Positions 9,022-20,699 of a stretch of DNA of 64,000 bases are shown here, in pieces. The DNA is from Leptobrachium leishanense (taxonomy: Eukaryota; Chordata; Amphibia; Anura; Megophryidae). The notes under the pieces were generated by a model, which had not been told where the DNA came from, did not search any database, and saw only the letters and a program-made list of their open reading frames with translations. Position numbers and translations under genes: made by a program. Position 1 is the stretch's first letter. Every line of letters starts with the position of its first letter. The stretch covers positions 404,680,959-404,744,958 of the forward strand of contig CM019063.1 in assembly GCA_009667805.1 (NCBI GenBank). Reading direction: 5' to 3'.

Positions 9022-11049
9022 TCATAGAAACATAGAAAAATGTCGACAGATAAGAACCTTTCGGCCCATCTAGTCTGCCCAATTACATGGATACTTTACC
9101 TGGATTTATCTTTTGTTTAGGATAGCCTTATGCCTATCCCATGCTTGCTTAAATTCAATTACTGTTTTGGCCTCTACCACTTCTACTGGAAGGCTGTTCC
9201 ATGTATCCACCACCCTCTCAGTAAAATAATGCTTCCTGATGTTACTTTTAAACCTTTGCCCCTCTAATCTAAGACTATGTCCTCTTGTTTTGCTATTTTG
9301 TTTCCTTTTAAATATACTCCCTTCCTCTACCTTGTGGATTCCCTTTACGTATTTAAATGTTTCTATCATATCTCCTCTGTCTCGTCTTTTTTCCAAGCTG
9401 TACATGTTAAGATCATTAAGCCTTTCCTGGTAACTTTTCTCCTTCAAGCTGTACACCATTTTAGTAGCCCTTCTCTGAACTCTCTCTAAGATGTCTATAT
9501 CCTTCTGGAGATACGGTCTCCAGTACTGCACACCGTACTCCAAGTGAGGTCTCACCAGTGCTCTGTACAGTGGCATGAGCACTTCCCTTTTCCTACTGCT
9601 AATACCTCTCCCTACACAACCAAGCATTCTGCTAGCATTTCCTGCTGCTCTATTACATTGACTACTTACCCTTAGATCCTCTGAAATAATGACCCCTAAA
9701 TCCCTTTCCTCAGATGTTGAGGTTAGGACTGTATCAAATATTCTATATTCAGCCCTTGGGTTTTTACGTCCCAGGTGCATTATCTTGCACTTATCCACAT
9801 TAAAACTCAATTGCCACACCTCCGACCATTTTTTTAGTTTACCTAAATCATTTGTCATTTGGCTGATCCCTCCAGGAACGTCAACCCTGTTGCAAATCTT
9901 TGTGTCATCAGCAAAAAGACATACTTTTCCATTAATACCTTCTTCAATATCACTAATAAAAATATTAAAGAGAATGGGTCCAAGTACTGACCCCTGAGGT
10001 ACCCCACTGGTAACAAGACCTTGCGCCAAATAAACTCCATTTACCACAACCCTCTGTTGTCTGTCACTCAGCCATTGCCTAATCCATTCAACAATATTGG
10101 AATCCAAGCTCAAAGATTGCAATTTATTGATAAGCCTTCTATGCGGAACAGTATCAAAAGCCTTACTGAAATCTAAATAAGCAATGTCTACTGCACCACC
10201 TGTGTCTATTATTTTTGTTACCCAATCAAAAAAATCAATAAGATTAGTTTGGCATGATCTCCCTGAGGTAAACCCATGTTGTTTCTGATCCTGTAATCTA
10301 TGTGTTTTTAGATGTTCAACAATCCTTTCCTTTAACATGGTTTCCATTAATTTCCCCACTACTGACGTAAGACTAACTGGCCTATAGTTTCCCGATTCCT
10401 CCCTACTACCCTTCTTGTAAATGGGCACAACATTTGCTAATTTCCAGTCTTCTGGGACGACTCCCGTTAACAAGGATTGGTTATATAAATCTGTTAACGG
10501 TTTTGCTATTACATCACTGAGCTCTTTTAATAATTTAGGGTGGATCCCATCAGGCCCCATTGACTTATTTGTCTTTACTTTAGACAGCTGCTGTAGAACC
10601 TCCTCCTAAACTCATATTTAAATGTCTCTTTAGTGTTCTCTCCTAACTGAGGTCCCTTTCCTTCCTTTTCTTCTGCAAAGACTGAACAAAAATATTCATT
10701 GAGGCAGTCAGCGAGACTTTTATCCTCTTCTACATACCTTCCTTCCTTTGTTTTTAATCTAACTAATCCTTGTTTTACTTTTCTTTTCTCGTTTATGGAT
10801 CTAAAAAATGTTTTGTCCCCCTTTTTTACTGACTGAGCTATTTTCTCTTCTGCGTGTGCTTTGGAAGCTCTTATAAATTGCTTTGCCTCTTTCTGCCTAA
10901 TTTTATAGGTTTGCCTATCTTCTTCACTTTGAGTTTTTTTATAATTATTGAATGCTATCTTTTTGTTCTTCACTATTTTGGCCACTTCTGCAGAGTACCA
11001 CAGTGGTTTCTTCCCTTTTTTGTTTTTGCTAACAAGCCGAGTGCAATTT
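9022..11049 (-). mobile_element. Rex1/CR1-type LINE, 5'-truncated (copy 1)
   Basis: A minus-strand non-LTR retrotransposon. Its 3' end has the repeated ATAGAAACATAGAAA tail and TTCGGCCCATCTAGTCTG, a 3' end common in amphibian CR1/Rex1-like LINEs. The candidate target duplication CCTGTGG is at 9015-9021 and 11050-11056. The 5' endonuclease part is missing, as usual after abortive target-primed reverse transcription. It sits inside the hAT that resumes at 11050. Confidence 0.8.
9106..10560 (-). pseudogene. Rex1/CR1 LINE reverse transcriptase domain
   Basis: A 484-codon open frame begins at the MGPDGIHPKLLK motif just before the RT domain. It contains NYRPVSLTSV, motif A (YLDFSKAFDTVPH), [13 protein letters not shown] and the catalytic FADD box (LFADDTKI), followed by the CR1-type C-terminal domain ([29 protein letters not shown]). 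In the living element this enzyme primes reverse transcription at a nicked target. The preceding linker is in a neighbouring frame at 10575-11049 and the apurinic endonuclease domain is absent, so the copy cannot move itself. The length and lack of internal stops indicate a young insertion. A second copy lies at 38337-39729. Confidence 0.88.
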
Positions 11050-11489
11050 CCTGTGGCCTTCAATAATGCCTTCTAAGCCTTCTAAGTGAAGCCTTCAAAG
11101 TGAACACTTAGAGGAGATCTTCTGGTGAGTGATTTTGATTTTTGTTTCAAACAGATCTTTTCTATTCATCTTAAGGTTTTAAGTTAGGTTTGGTGAGTAA
11201 ATTAGGTTAGGCTGGTGACTCATTTTCATACTGATTAGCATACAATTGGAATCAATTGGGTGGTATTTGCTACAGGTTTAGCTTGTCCACTCCTTGCTGG
11301 GGGAGGTGTACTTAGGTGACTATATGGTCAGGTGCAAGGCTGTAGCTTCAGGCAGTGGGAAAATGCATTGTGGTCCATTGTGGTCGAACATGCGGCGAAC
11401 ACCCGGAAATGTTCGGGGTTCGCGATCTGCTCAAAAAGGCTAAGTTTGGGTCGAACCCCGAACTGTCCGAACCCGAACAGCTCATCCCT
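11050..11489 (-). mobile_element. hAT 5' terminus with terminal inverted repeat
   Basis: On the minus strand the element begins TAGGGATGAGCTGTTCGGG at 11489 and continues with TTCGGACAGTTCGGGGTTCG. This resembles the TAGGGATG termini of the hAT-type MITE at 12541-13079. The opposite terminus lies left of the window, so the 8-bp duplication cannot be checked; the 8 bases outside the end are GACACTGC. Confidence 0.55.
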
Positions 11490-12532
11490 AGACACTGCCA
11501 CTTACATAAGCTATAACTAGATTACTTGTGCATTACATCAAAACCACCTTATAAAAACACACGCTGCTGATTTTTTTTCTCGGGTCGTAGTAATTGCATG
11601 GAAAAAGGAAAATAAAATTTGGGCTTTATTATCTCCCTACCATTTAGTTGATTTTTCCCATGAGGTAACATTTACCAAAGGTTTTTCTTTACTTCTGTGG
11701 CATATCTAATCTACAGTATTTAACAGTTAGTGAGATTAGGGAGTTTAAAAGACTTCTAATCTACCCCCTAGTGATGTTCTTTGAAAACAGCCCACACAAT
11801 AGAATGATTTAAGTCAGTGATCGACCCAATGAGCCCATTGTATGGCCAATGCCAGAAGAGAGTGCGGTAAGGATATTGTGGGGGGGAGGTAGTTTACAAC
11901 ACAAAAGATCAAAGAATGAATGCACCCAGTGACACATATAGAGTAAAATATTGTCTTATCTAAACAAGAGAAAAACAAAGCACATGTTAAATATCAGCAA
12001 CATGAAAAAAGCCACAATAAGGTAATTTCATTTTTGGCGGTAGTGTTCCTTTAAAACACACTTTGCCAAGCAAACCACATAAATCACATAAAATAAAATT
12101 GTTCTGGGTACTGCAATCCCAATGTACAGTACAGTAGATTTCCAGCAGTATAATAAAGTCTTAATTCTCACAAATTCTATGCAGACCATATAAATGCTAG
12201 CTGTAGATGTTGGGCCCTATTCCAAGATTGGTGTTAAATGACAAACGCTAATAACAAATGATAAACAAAATCTGAGAGTCAGTAGTTTTCCATAAGCACC
12301 TGTCATTTAACACACGTGTTACGACCGAGCCCTTTTGTCAGCAGCTCCAGTCGTAATCTTTTGTGGGTGTTAAGTGATAAGACCAACAGCACTAAGCGTC
12401 ACTGGTGCTTTCAGCTCCAGGAGTCCATAGGACTCCATGGAGATGGACGTGAGCTTGTGCGAGTTCTACAAGAGCACGCACGAGTGAGATCCGGCTGGGA
12501 TGGTGGAAGGATACATGGAGGAACACTGGGAA
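11490..12532. other. AT-rich sequence without recognised gene
   Basis: I see no exon-like open frame with splice sites, no tandem repeat and no terminal repeats here. A G-run is present at 11880-11887. It may be intronic sequence of the reeler-domain gene on the minus strand, which is inference from the exon at 13623-13842. Confidence 0.4.
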
Positions 12533-12540
12533 ATATTTAT

Positions 12541-13079
12541 TAGGGATGTGCATGACTTTTTTTTTGTTTCGTTTCGGACAGTTTTTCTTTCGTCTCGGAT
12601 CATTTTGATTCGGTGATTAGGAGAATCGGATCATTTCTTCGATTCAGAACATTTCGGGTGATTCGGATCAGTTGGTTTTTTATGAGTTTTTGTTTTTTAT
12701 TGCTTATTTAAGAATGGGAAGTAGATTACTACCAATAGAATGTAAGTTTCTTTACTTAATTATTATTTTAGGATTATTTTAGGCAACCTAAAATTTCCCC
12801 CAAAAAATCCTAAAAGAATAAGGAAGTAAAGAAACTTTCATTCTATTTGTAGTAATCCACTTCCCATTCTTAAATAAGCAATAAAAAATTAAATAAGTCA
12901 GAAAAAAGCGAAAAACCAAATGATCAGAATCACCCGAAATGATCCGGATCGGCAAAATGATCCAAATCACCAAATCGAATCGTTCCGAAATTTACGGATT
13001 TCAGAAATGCTCACGAAATACAAGAATGGTAAATTTCATTCAAATTTCAATTCGGAACGAAACGAATTGCACGTCTCTA
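12541..13079. mobile_element. Fold-back hAT-type MITE
   Basis: Ends are TAGGGATGTGCA and TGCACGTCTCTA. An exact 8-bp duplication, ATATTTAT, lies at 12533-12540 and 13080-13087, the hallmark of hAT transposition. The two halves are inverted copies: AAGAATGGGAAGTAGATTAC at about 12711 is mirrored by the sequence near 12850-12870. The transcript would fold into one long hairpin. There is no coding sequence. Confidence 0.9.
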
Positions 13080-13087
13080 ATATTTAT

Positions 13088-13622
13088 TCCCAGTGTTCAT
13101 CTTCCCATGGAATGAGGAAGCGACAGATTGTGTCACCGAGGGATCTAAGGAGATGTGTTTATTTTGGTAGGATCAACCTAAAGTGTTAGGTGATTCTGCA
13201 GAGTCGCAAAGTCTTTGCACCAGAGTTTGAAAGACATTATTTTCAGAATAACGTCAGGTGCATATGGAGAACAAGCTGGTACTAATAATAGCTCATTCTT
13301 CATCTGATAGAGGCACACCAATGTCTCCCATACAAAGTATAGGAGACGTTAAAGTACAGTAAGCAAGCGTAATATCCGATATGCAAGCTCAGCTTGCGTG
13401 TAGGATGAAATATGTCATAATAAAAATACGCAGAGTGCTCGAGCCATTATGCAGTACAACTTGAGTGCTGTTCTTAATGGCACTATAGGAATAAGGCCCT
13501 TTGACAACATTTTTAATATATAATACAGTATAAGATAGTTCATTTCTACACATTTGGATATAATAGGAGACAGCTCATTTCTACAAGTAACTCTTATGAA
13601 AGCTAGATAAGTGAAAACTTAC
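13088..13622. other. No recognised feature (probable intron)
   Basis: Unique-looking sequence downstream (minus strand) of the reeler exon donor site. I found no further exon continuing the reeler domain. Confidence 0.4.
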
Positions 13623-13842
13623 CAGGTACATTGTCACCTGGCCAGTAGAAGGACCTGTTGGTGTGTATAGAGACATAATTCTTCCTTGTGTTCTGTGGTG
13701 CAGCTCGAATGTGTTTGGGTCTCATATCAGTACAGGCAGCAAGACTTGCGCCATGAGAAAAAGCAGACGAGAAGGAAATGAGGCAAAAGCTGATACAGGC
13801 AAGCAGAATCAAAAGTATCCAAGTCTTCCTGGTGTTCTCAGC
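13623..13842 (-). CDS. REELD1: Exon of a reeler-domain gene, probably REELD1
   Basis: The exon is bounded by an acceptor (pyrimidine-rich tract, then AAATAAG before 13842) and a strong donor GTAAGT after 13623. It reads AENTRKT, a hydrophobic signal or anchor segment (WILLILLACISFCLISF), then FSHGASLAACTDM, MRPKHI and NNYVSIHT/YWPGDNVP-type sequence. This is the start of a reeler domain, with its first conserved Cys, the M-R-P-x-H motif and the Y-x-PGD turn. Reeler domains are extracellular; the family includes reelin, the ferric-chelate-reductase-like FRRS1 and REELD1. The exon ends in phase 1 and contains no ATG, so the start codon is in an upstream exon. Choosing REELD1 over FRRS1 rests on LSM6 lying upstream on the same strand, as I recall for human 4q31. 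Other exons are not seen. Confidence 0.7.
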
Positions 13843-14370
13843 CTTATTTACAACAAAGAAAATTATAACAAAACAATTATAATATGTACATTATCTTATC
13901 AGAAACAATAATTTAAATTCTAATTGATTTTGTCACTGTCATTTATCTTATTTTTTCTAATTCTACCAATAATCAAGTACAGACTAGATCCTCACAACAG
14001 CCCATGGACGGGAGACATGCCCAGGTCAGTGCAGACTAATGGTATGGCACATTTTGAAGATCTGTCTACTCAATCTATCATCATCTGGACACACTTTAAC
14101 CCTGGAAGTCTCACTACTGCTGGTTTGAGCTTAAACTCTTCCAGGCATTTGAAATACAGTTAGTTTTTCCTGTGATCAAAAACGTATGCTCTTCTCGGGT
14201 AGTTTCCATCAAAACTATCAAAATGAACACAGTTGCTTAGGTTGGGGAACTCGGTACAGAACCATATCTGCATGTGAAATGTGGTCAAATGTAGTACCAG
14301 AACCTAGCTATCAATTATTTGATATTATTTACCACAACTTCCACTCTCAAACGTCTGACCAAGGACATTA
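13843..14370. other. No recognised feature (probable intron of the reeler gene)
   Basis: AT-rich sequence with no repeats or open frames of note, adjoining the L2 tail. Confidence 0.4.
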
Positions 14371-15856
14371 TTATTATAATTTATATAGTGCCAACAGTTT
14401 CCACAGTGCTTTACAATAACCAAAGGGAACAAGATTAAATGGACATAGGATGGAAACAAGGGATGTAGATGGCCCTGTTCATAGAAGGTTACAGTCTAGA
14501 GGGATTGGGGTTGAGGAAGACGAGGCGAGTTTTACTGGATGTCAGGATCATTAGTATCAGTGGTTCGGGAATGGTGGGGCAATGGAAGAGGCTTCGATTA
14601 TGTGTGAGTGGGTGAGCAGGGGGTTGAGTTGCATCAGTGATGTGGTATGCTAATCTGAAGAGATGGATTTTGAGGGATTTTTGAAGACCTGAAGATTAGG
14701 GGAGAGTTTGATAGGGCAAGTTATGTCATTCCACAGGACTGTAGCTGCCCTTGAGAAGTCTTGGAGGCGAGAGTTGGCAGCGTGGGTGTAGACAGAATAA
14801 AGGCGGAGGTCGCCCGCTGACCGGTGTTGTCTAGACAGGATGGGATTGTGGAGTAATGTAGACATGCAAGGGGGGGTCAAGTTATTGAGTGATTTGAACG
14901 TAAGCATCATTATTTTAAACTGTATCTTGAAATGTACAGGCAGCCAATGGAGGGACCGGCAGAGGGGGGAGGTACGAGAGGTACGTCTGGTAAGAAAAAT
15001 AAACCTGGCACCTGCATTCATTACAGATTGCAATGGGGCAATATGGGAGTTGGGGAGGCCAATAAGGAGTGAGTTGCAGTAATCAAGTCGCGAAATGACA
15101 AGCGCGTGAACCAGCACCTGCACGGTGTCTTGCATCAGAAAGGGGTGGACAAGGGAAATGTTCTTGAGTTGAAAGTAACAGGATTTTGTCAGTGTCTGGA
15201 TTTGCGGAGAAAATATTAGGGCAGAATCAATATTGACATCAAGGCAGCGAGCTTGAGGTGTTGGGGTAATGTGTGTTCCATTTACTCGTAGAGAGATAGG
15301 TGGCATTGTTTTTTTCTTGGTGGGAAGAACAACGAAAATTTCAGTTTTAGCAACATTGAGTTTAAGGAAGCGGGAAGACATCCAATTCAAAACGTCAGAG
15401 AGACAGTCAGTTACTCAATCCAGGAGAGCAGGAGAGAGATCAGGGGATGAGAGGTATATTTGAGTGTCATCAGCGTATAGGTGGTACTGGAATCCAAAGG
15501 AGCTGATCAGTTTGCATAGAGGCAGTGTAGATTGAAAAAAGAAGAGGTCCTAGTACTGAACCTTGGGGCACCCCAACAGAGACAGGCTGCTGGGAGGAGG
15601 TACTTCCAGAGAATGAGATACTAAACGATCATTGGGACAGGTAGGAAGAGGACCATGAAAGAACAGAAACTTGAAGGCCTATATCACTAAGGGTTTGAAG
15701 GAGGAACGAGTGGTCAACTGTATCGAAGGAGGCAGAGAGGTCAAGAAGGATCAGCAGAGAGTAGCACCAATTAGATTTAACAGTTACAAGGTCATTTGTC
15801 AGTTTCACAAGAGCCGTTTCCATTGAGTGCAGTGAGCGAAAGCCAAATTGCAGAGG
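14371..15856 (-). mobile_element. L2-type LINE, 5'-truncated, frame-broken
   Basis: The 3' end (14371-14420) carries TATATAGTGCCAACAGTTTC and CAGTGCTTTACAAT, the classic L2 tail in minus orientation. Upstream are a C-terminal RT segment (14650-15390: QTLTKSCYFQLKNI, LDYCNSLLIGLP, LHWLPVHFKIQFK), a [10 protein letters not shown] catalytic box around 15455-15485, [11 protein letters not shown] near 15560, and [17 protein letters not shown] at 15629-15864. At least two frame changes are present. It is cut at its 5' side by the LTR at 15862. Confidence 0.85.
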
Positions 15857-15861
15857 GTCAA

Positions 15862-17345
15862 TGTCACACCCTCGGCGTCTGGGGGATCTCGGGTGGGGGC
15901 CAGGCACCCGGCGGCATCGCTGTCTGGCCGGGTGCCAAGCGTCCATGCTGATCCCGGTATTCATGTGCCTAATGAGAGGGCAGGATGGGGCATGATGACG
16001 CAGAGCCGCCGGCCTTATAGACAGGGAGCGCGAATCGACTCATTGCCTTGACGTGGAGTTGGTTCCCGCATTGCTTGGTGTTTTCATTTCTCGAATCACT
16101 GATTCATTGATTCTATCGTTCTATCACTGACCCAGATTGTATGAGGACCCTGTTTGTCGCTGACTCGGACTGCCTTCTTGACCATTCGGTCTCTGACCAA
16201 GCCTGTATGTATGTTATGCCGAGAGCAGACTCAGAGAGTATGCTGATTCTACCCCACGCTGACTCAGAGTATGTATCGAACCTGCATAACGCTGACTGAA
16301 AATACCGAAACTGCCTGTTGCCAAATCAGCTTGTATGAAAACCCTGTCTGTTGCCAATCCGGATTGTTTATATGACCATGCTTATTCTGACCCCTGGTGT
16401 ATGAACGTACTGCACAAGCTTTACTCAGGCTGCTCCCCAGCTGTTGGTGAAGTTAACCCTTTCAACCCCAGTACACAATCTGGGCCAAATTACAATCTAG
16501 GTGCTAACGCTCACCTGCGTGAGCATTAACATTAGCCGCGGTGTCTACCGCATATTACAATCCAAACACAGACAGGTTAAGTAACCCGTTTGCGTTTGGT
16601 ACCTTGCGCTCCCTATACTTAACATGGGGAGCGCAAAGTGTTAATCAGCGTTAGGATTACAAAGTCCTAACGCTGATTAACGTCTGGCTCTGGTTAGCGG
16701 AAAGTTAACCAGACCCAGGACTTGGTGTTAACGGATTCCGCTTCTGCAGAATCCGTTAACACCAGCCAAAAAAAATAATAAAAAGAATCGCATACTCACT
16801 TCCTGTCCCACGGTGAGGACCTCGGCTCCAACTGCCTCCTCCGTCCGGCGAGAGCAGGGAGAGACTGGGGGAAAAAGTTCCTCAGTCTCCCCCTGCGTAT
16901 CACTACGCCGACCTGCCGGATCTTGTGAGGCGAGATCCAGCAGGTCATGTGACTGCCGGTGTCTGGCTCAATGGAGTCCTATGGACTCCATCGAGTGGAT
17001 GTTCGCAGCTGCGCTCAGTGCTGCCGCGAGCATCCCGGGGCGTAGTGCCCGCTACAAATGCAGGCAGCATTTTTTGCACCTGCATTGCAATCCCCCATTA
17101 ATACGGGGGCGGTAGTGGGAAAACTGTGGGTGCAGTTTTTTCTCCCTACCGCACCCGTTTTAACGTGAGGATTGTAATGTAGTAGACAGCAATAAAGTTA
17201 TACTCATTATTGCTGGTGTGTCTCTCCCTGGCTGGGAGTGATAGGGTTAGCGATCCCGACCATTCAAAGATCGGAGGGCTTAGAAGTCTGTCCAAAAGGA
17301 TCCCCACCACGGTTATCAAGTGTGAGCGGGACAATGAATGTGACA
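15862..17345. mobile_element. Solo LTR with 5-bp target duplication, carrying a nested MITE
   Basis: It starts TGTCACACCC and ends GAATGTGACA, with GTCAA duplicated at 15857-15861 and 17346-17350. The length without the nested insert is about 800 bp, which fits a Gypsy LTR. A possible polyadenylation signal AATAAAG is near 17190. No internal retroelement genes are present, so it is a recombination-derived solo LTR. It inserted at the broken edge of the L2 LINE. Confidence 0.8.
16489..17180. mobile_element. MITE-like insert with internal hairpins, inside the solo LTR
   Basis: The edges read ATTACAATC... and ...GATTGTAAT, in inverted orientation. Inside are two strong palindromes: GTTAATCAGCGTTAGGA with its mirror at about 16640-16683, and GGTGTTAACGGATTC with its mirror at about 16723-16763. 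The exact limits and target duplication are uncertain. Confidence 0.5.
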
Positions 17346-17350
17346 GTCAA

Positions 17351-18053
17351 GTAGAGAGTGGGTAAATTTTGGCGAACTGCCATCAAGTACAGTTCCTGTT
17401 TGAATGCAGTCAAATCCCCATAGAGAAGTAATGGTTCATCTATTCAGAGAACACCGAACAGCAGTGAAAAGTTGCCGGACTGCCCTGATGTTCGGTGCTT
17501 TCATTCGGCAGGTTTATTCCGGTGAAGCCCATAGGCTTCAAGGTTAAAAATATTCCTGTTTTTATTCAATATCTAATAAACCGTTTATTCTTTTAATCTG
17601 CAGTAAAAAGTGTCTTTATAGATTTTTTAGGCACGTTTTTTGTGGCCAAATTTTTTTCTGTTTTTTTCTATAGCGGTTTTTCTTTTTTCTGTAACAGACC
17701 TTTTTATTATTCTTCATAGGACCTTATAAATTCCAGGAATTTTCGTTGAGTAGTTTTTTGCAAACAGCGTTTCAATTTTGACACTTTCAAAAAAATATAT
17801 ATATTTTTCTCTTTACCCCGTTTGTCGGCTTTTTCTGTAGGCTGGTTGGCACTGTGTTCAGCGGCTCATCATTTTTTTTTCGACGTGTTCCGGTGAGTTT
17901 GCAGTGGGTTTTCGGGTCTGGTCCCTGCACTCCGGGGACCCTGCGATGAATGCTGAAATCACTGCAGAGTGGGGAAATTTAATTCCCCGAAATGCAGGGA
18001 ACAAGAGAGCACCAAAATGTCGGCAACATTTCAGTGCTCTCTGAATAACCCCC
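17351..18053. mobile_element. MITE family M2, copy A
   Basis: The right edge is GTGCTCTCTGAATAACCCCC. Internally it shares CCGAACAGCAGTG, GATGTTCGGTG and TTTTTTGCAAACAG with copies at about 20021-20675 (reverse) and 29785-31096. The left end looks truncated next to the solo LTR. Confidence 0.6.
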
Positions 18054-18193
18054 AATGTGTCTGTGTTGATACAGACTGTCATTAGGGGGTATGATATCAA
18101 AGGAGTTGGCAGTACTTGATACTGACTTTACAGCTTTGATGGCTACATTGTGAGGGCTCTCAAACATTGTGGCAGACTGGAACTCAGGGGCAG

Positions 18194-19045
18194 TGTCACA
18201 ATTGTCACAATTGGGGGGCACCTGGTCCATGCCCAGGTGGGGCCCTGGTATATGATAAAAGCCCCTATGTGTAGAGGTACACCGTGGAAAACAATAACAG
18301 GAGTGAAAAACAAGGGGTTAGCGAGAGACCTCTGCACAGCAGCCCTACTCTGACAGGCCCGTCTTTAGAGTAGCCAGATCTATACTAAAGTAAAGGATAA
18401 ACCTCAAAGCTGTGCAGAGTCTTTAGAAAAATACAGATAACAGGGTTCTCTAGCAACAGCACAGAAGTACAGACAAAGATGATCCAAAAGAAATGTCAAG
18501 AAGAAAAGCCAGAAGTCAATAACCAGAACGTGTACCTTATACAGTAGCCAGGGATCTAGAACCGGGAGAGATGTCAGCCAAGCCAGAAATTCGCCAACCA
18601 GGGAATCAGGGAAAAGAATAAACACAAGGCACAACAAGGAAAAATAACTATGAACTATTATACATAGAAGAACCAGACATAAACCAGAACACGAATATAC
18701 AGAAGATACAGCTGACAGAAAGTAAAGACAAAACCAAAAATATGAATTAAACAGAAGTATACAAACTTGGACAGGAAACAAACCAGCAGGGAGCTCTCAG
18801 GTACAACCACTCAGCAGGAATCAGGAAGTGAAAATGAACCAAAAGCAAGAGCAATGGGAAAAGGGCCCATTGCAATAAATGATGATGTGGGCTGATCACC
18901 TCCCTAACAGGTGAGCTAATGGAGAAACCACCTAACCCCTGAGCTGCAACCCAGGGAAAACAGCAACACAAAGGAACCAGGCCCAAACCGGGTTATAAGT
19001 TATACAGAGGGCAGGGGAACAGGGCTGGAATGTGGAAACGTGACA
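18194..19045 (-). mobile_element. Solo LTR (Gypsy-type), same family as 1-770
   Basis: It begins TGTCACAATT and ends AACGTGACA, flanked by an exact 5-bp duplication GGCAG (18189-18193 and 19046-19050). On the minus strand it aligns along its length with 1-770; shared motifs include GAGAGCTCC(T/C)TGCTG, TGGCTTGGCTGAC and CATATAGGGGCTT-like blocks. The open frame at 18404-18781 is a by-product of LTR sequence. Confidence 0.85.
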
Positions 19046-19050
19046 GGCAG

Positions 19051-20020
19051 CCCATGGTTTGCAGATGTTGGAGTAGGTGTTCTGACTCCTCTTCAGTCTT
19101 TGGAGTTCTGTGTAGGTCAATTTCTTTGCGTTGTGGTTGAACCACTAGTTGCTAAGGTTCTCCATTTGGAGACCAGATATGGAGGAGATGGCACTGGATG
19201 CCTTCTGGTGGACTCACCGTGTGGATTTACTATTCACGTGTCTCCCCTATTTGCCACCCATTATAATTCAGCCTGGGGACTGTAGTCTCAGAGTTGTCTA
19301 GGACAACAGTTGTCTCGAGGTTACGCCAGTATTTCAATGCTCCTTAATTTCATGACGTTTGGATTTGTATAGATCAAGGCATACAGATCGACCGATTTAT
19401 ATTGTTTGCCGATATCTACATAAAATATGTTGTTGGCAATTCTGTGGAGTGCAAACACCTATTGTTATGTTGTTGTTGCTGTAGGAATTTGCTTTAGCCC
19501 AAATATCTCTCGGCCTAAACAAATCTCCATTCTTGGGATGCCTCCTTGGTTTTTCGTCTTTTGGAAACTTGGCAGGATAATCAGGCACTTTTGTTAATGT
19601 TATTTACTCATCCTGTTATTTACTCATCCTGACCACACGTGTTTTGGGTTTTTCATAATGAATGCTCAATGTGGTTCTAATTATTTATTTATTTTTTGTC
19701 TCCTAAGTGTCAAATTTCCTAATTGCTTTTTTCTTTGTTATGTCAGGATTAAAATGGTATTATGCCATTTTTTCCCCCTTAGGTCTGGTCAGAGCTGGGA
19801 AGCGTAAATCATGTGCCTGAGCAGGTGGCTCATTACTTTAATGGTTGCAACTGTTTCTCAGAGCTGGTTTTGTATCTGGGGAAGTCTTTAACTATTTTGT
19901 ATTAAAACCTTTGTTTATATGCTACTATGGAAGAAGGACGAGAGATATAAAGCATAATATTTGTCTTCAATAATAATCACGATTTTCTGGCACAAAGTAA
20001 GAAATATCTAATATTTTAAT
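19051..20020. other. No recognised feature
   Basis: There is a TTATTTACTCATCCTG duplication near 19590-19630 and otherwise unique-looking AT-rich sequence. No exon-like frame was identified. Confidence 0.4.
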
Positions 20021-20675
20021 AAGGGGGTTATTCAGAAAGCATCGAAATGTGGCCGACATTTCAGCTCTCTCTCGCTTCCCAGCACTTTGGGGAATCAAAG
20101 TTCCCCACCCTGTGGTGAATTCAGCATTCACTGCAAGGTCCCCAGAGTACGGGGAAAGCCCACCGCAAACCCGCCGAAATCCCACCAAAAACCCACCGAA
20201 CACGTCGTAAAAAGCTGAGGAGCTGCCGATCACAGCGCAGACCAGCTGCCGGAAAGAGACGACAAGCTGACAAACGGGGTAAATTTCTTTTTATATGTGT
20301 CAAAATTGAAACGCTGTTTGCAAAAAAACTACTGAACAAAAATGCCTGGAATTTACATATACGTTCCTATGAATGATAATAAAAATGGCTGTTACAGAAA
20401 AAAGAAGAATCACTTTTTAAAAAAAAAAAAACACAGGGAAAAAAATTTGATGAAAAAAAATCATGAAAAATGGCTAAAAGATCTTAAAAAATCTGCTGTA
20501 CGGTGTCTCTGAATAGATTAACTATTGCTTCTCTATGGAGGATTTCACTACCTTCGAACATGCATCATACTTGCTGGCAATTTGCCAAAATTTGCCCCGA
20601 AATGGCACCGTACGGCGAAATTTCCTGTTCGGTGATATTTTGGGGCCAGATCGGCTCTCTTTGTATAACCCCTTA
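20021..20675. mobile_element. MITE family M2, copy B
   Basis: Ends AAGGGGGTTATTCAGAAAG and CTTTGTATAACCCCTT are inverted. It is in opposite orientation to copy A, sharing GGACCTTGCAGTGAATG-type and GGGGAATCAAAGTTCCCC-type blocks. The target duplication is not clear (TAA/TTA region). Confidence 0.65.
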
Positions 20676-20699
20676 AGACTTTATTAAAAGTTATTTCCT

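Noticed and set aside
14650..15390. Host gene candidate of 246 codons
   Set aside because: Sequence is the C-terminal domain of an L2-type LINE with the L2 tail just downstream.
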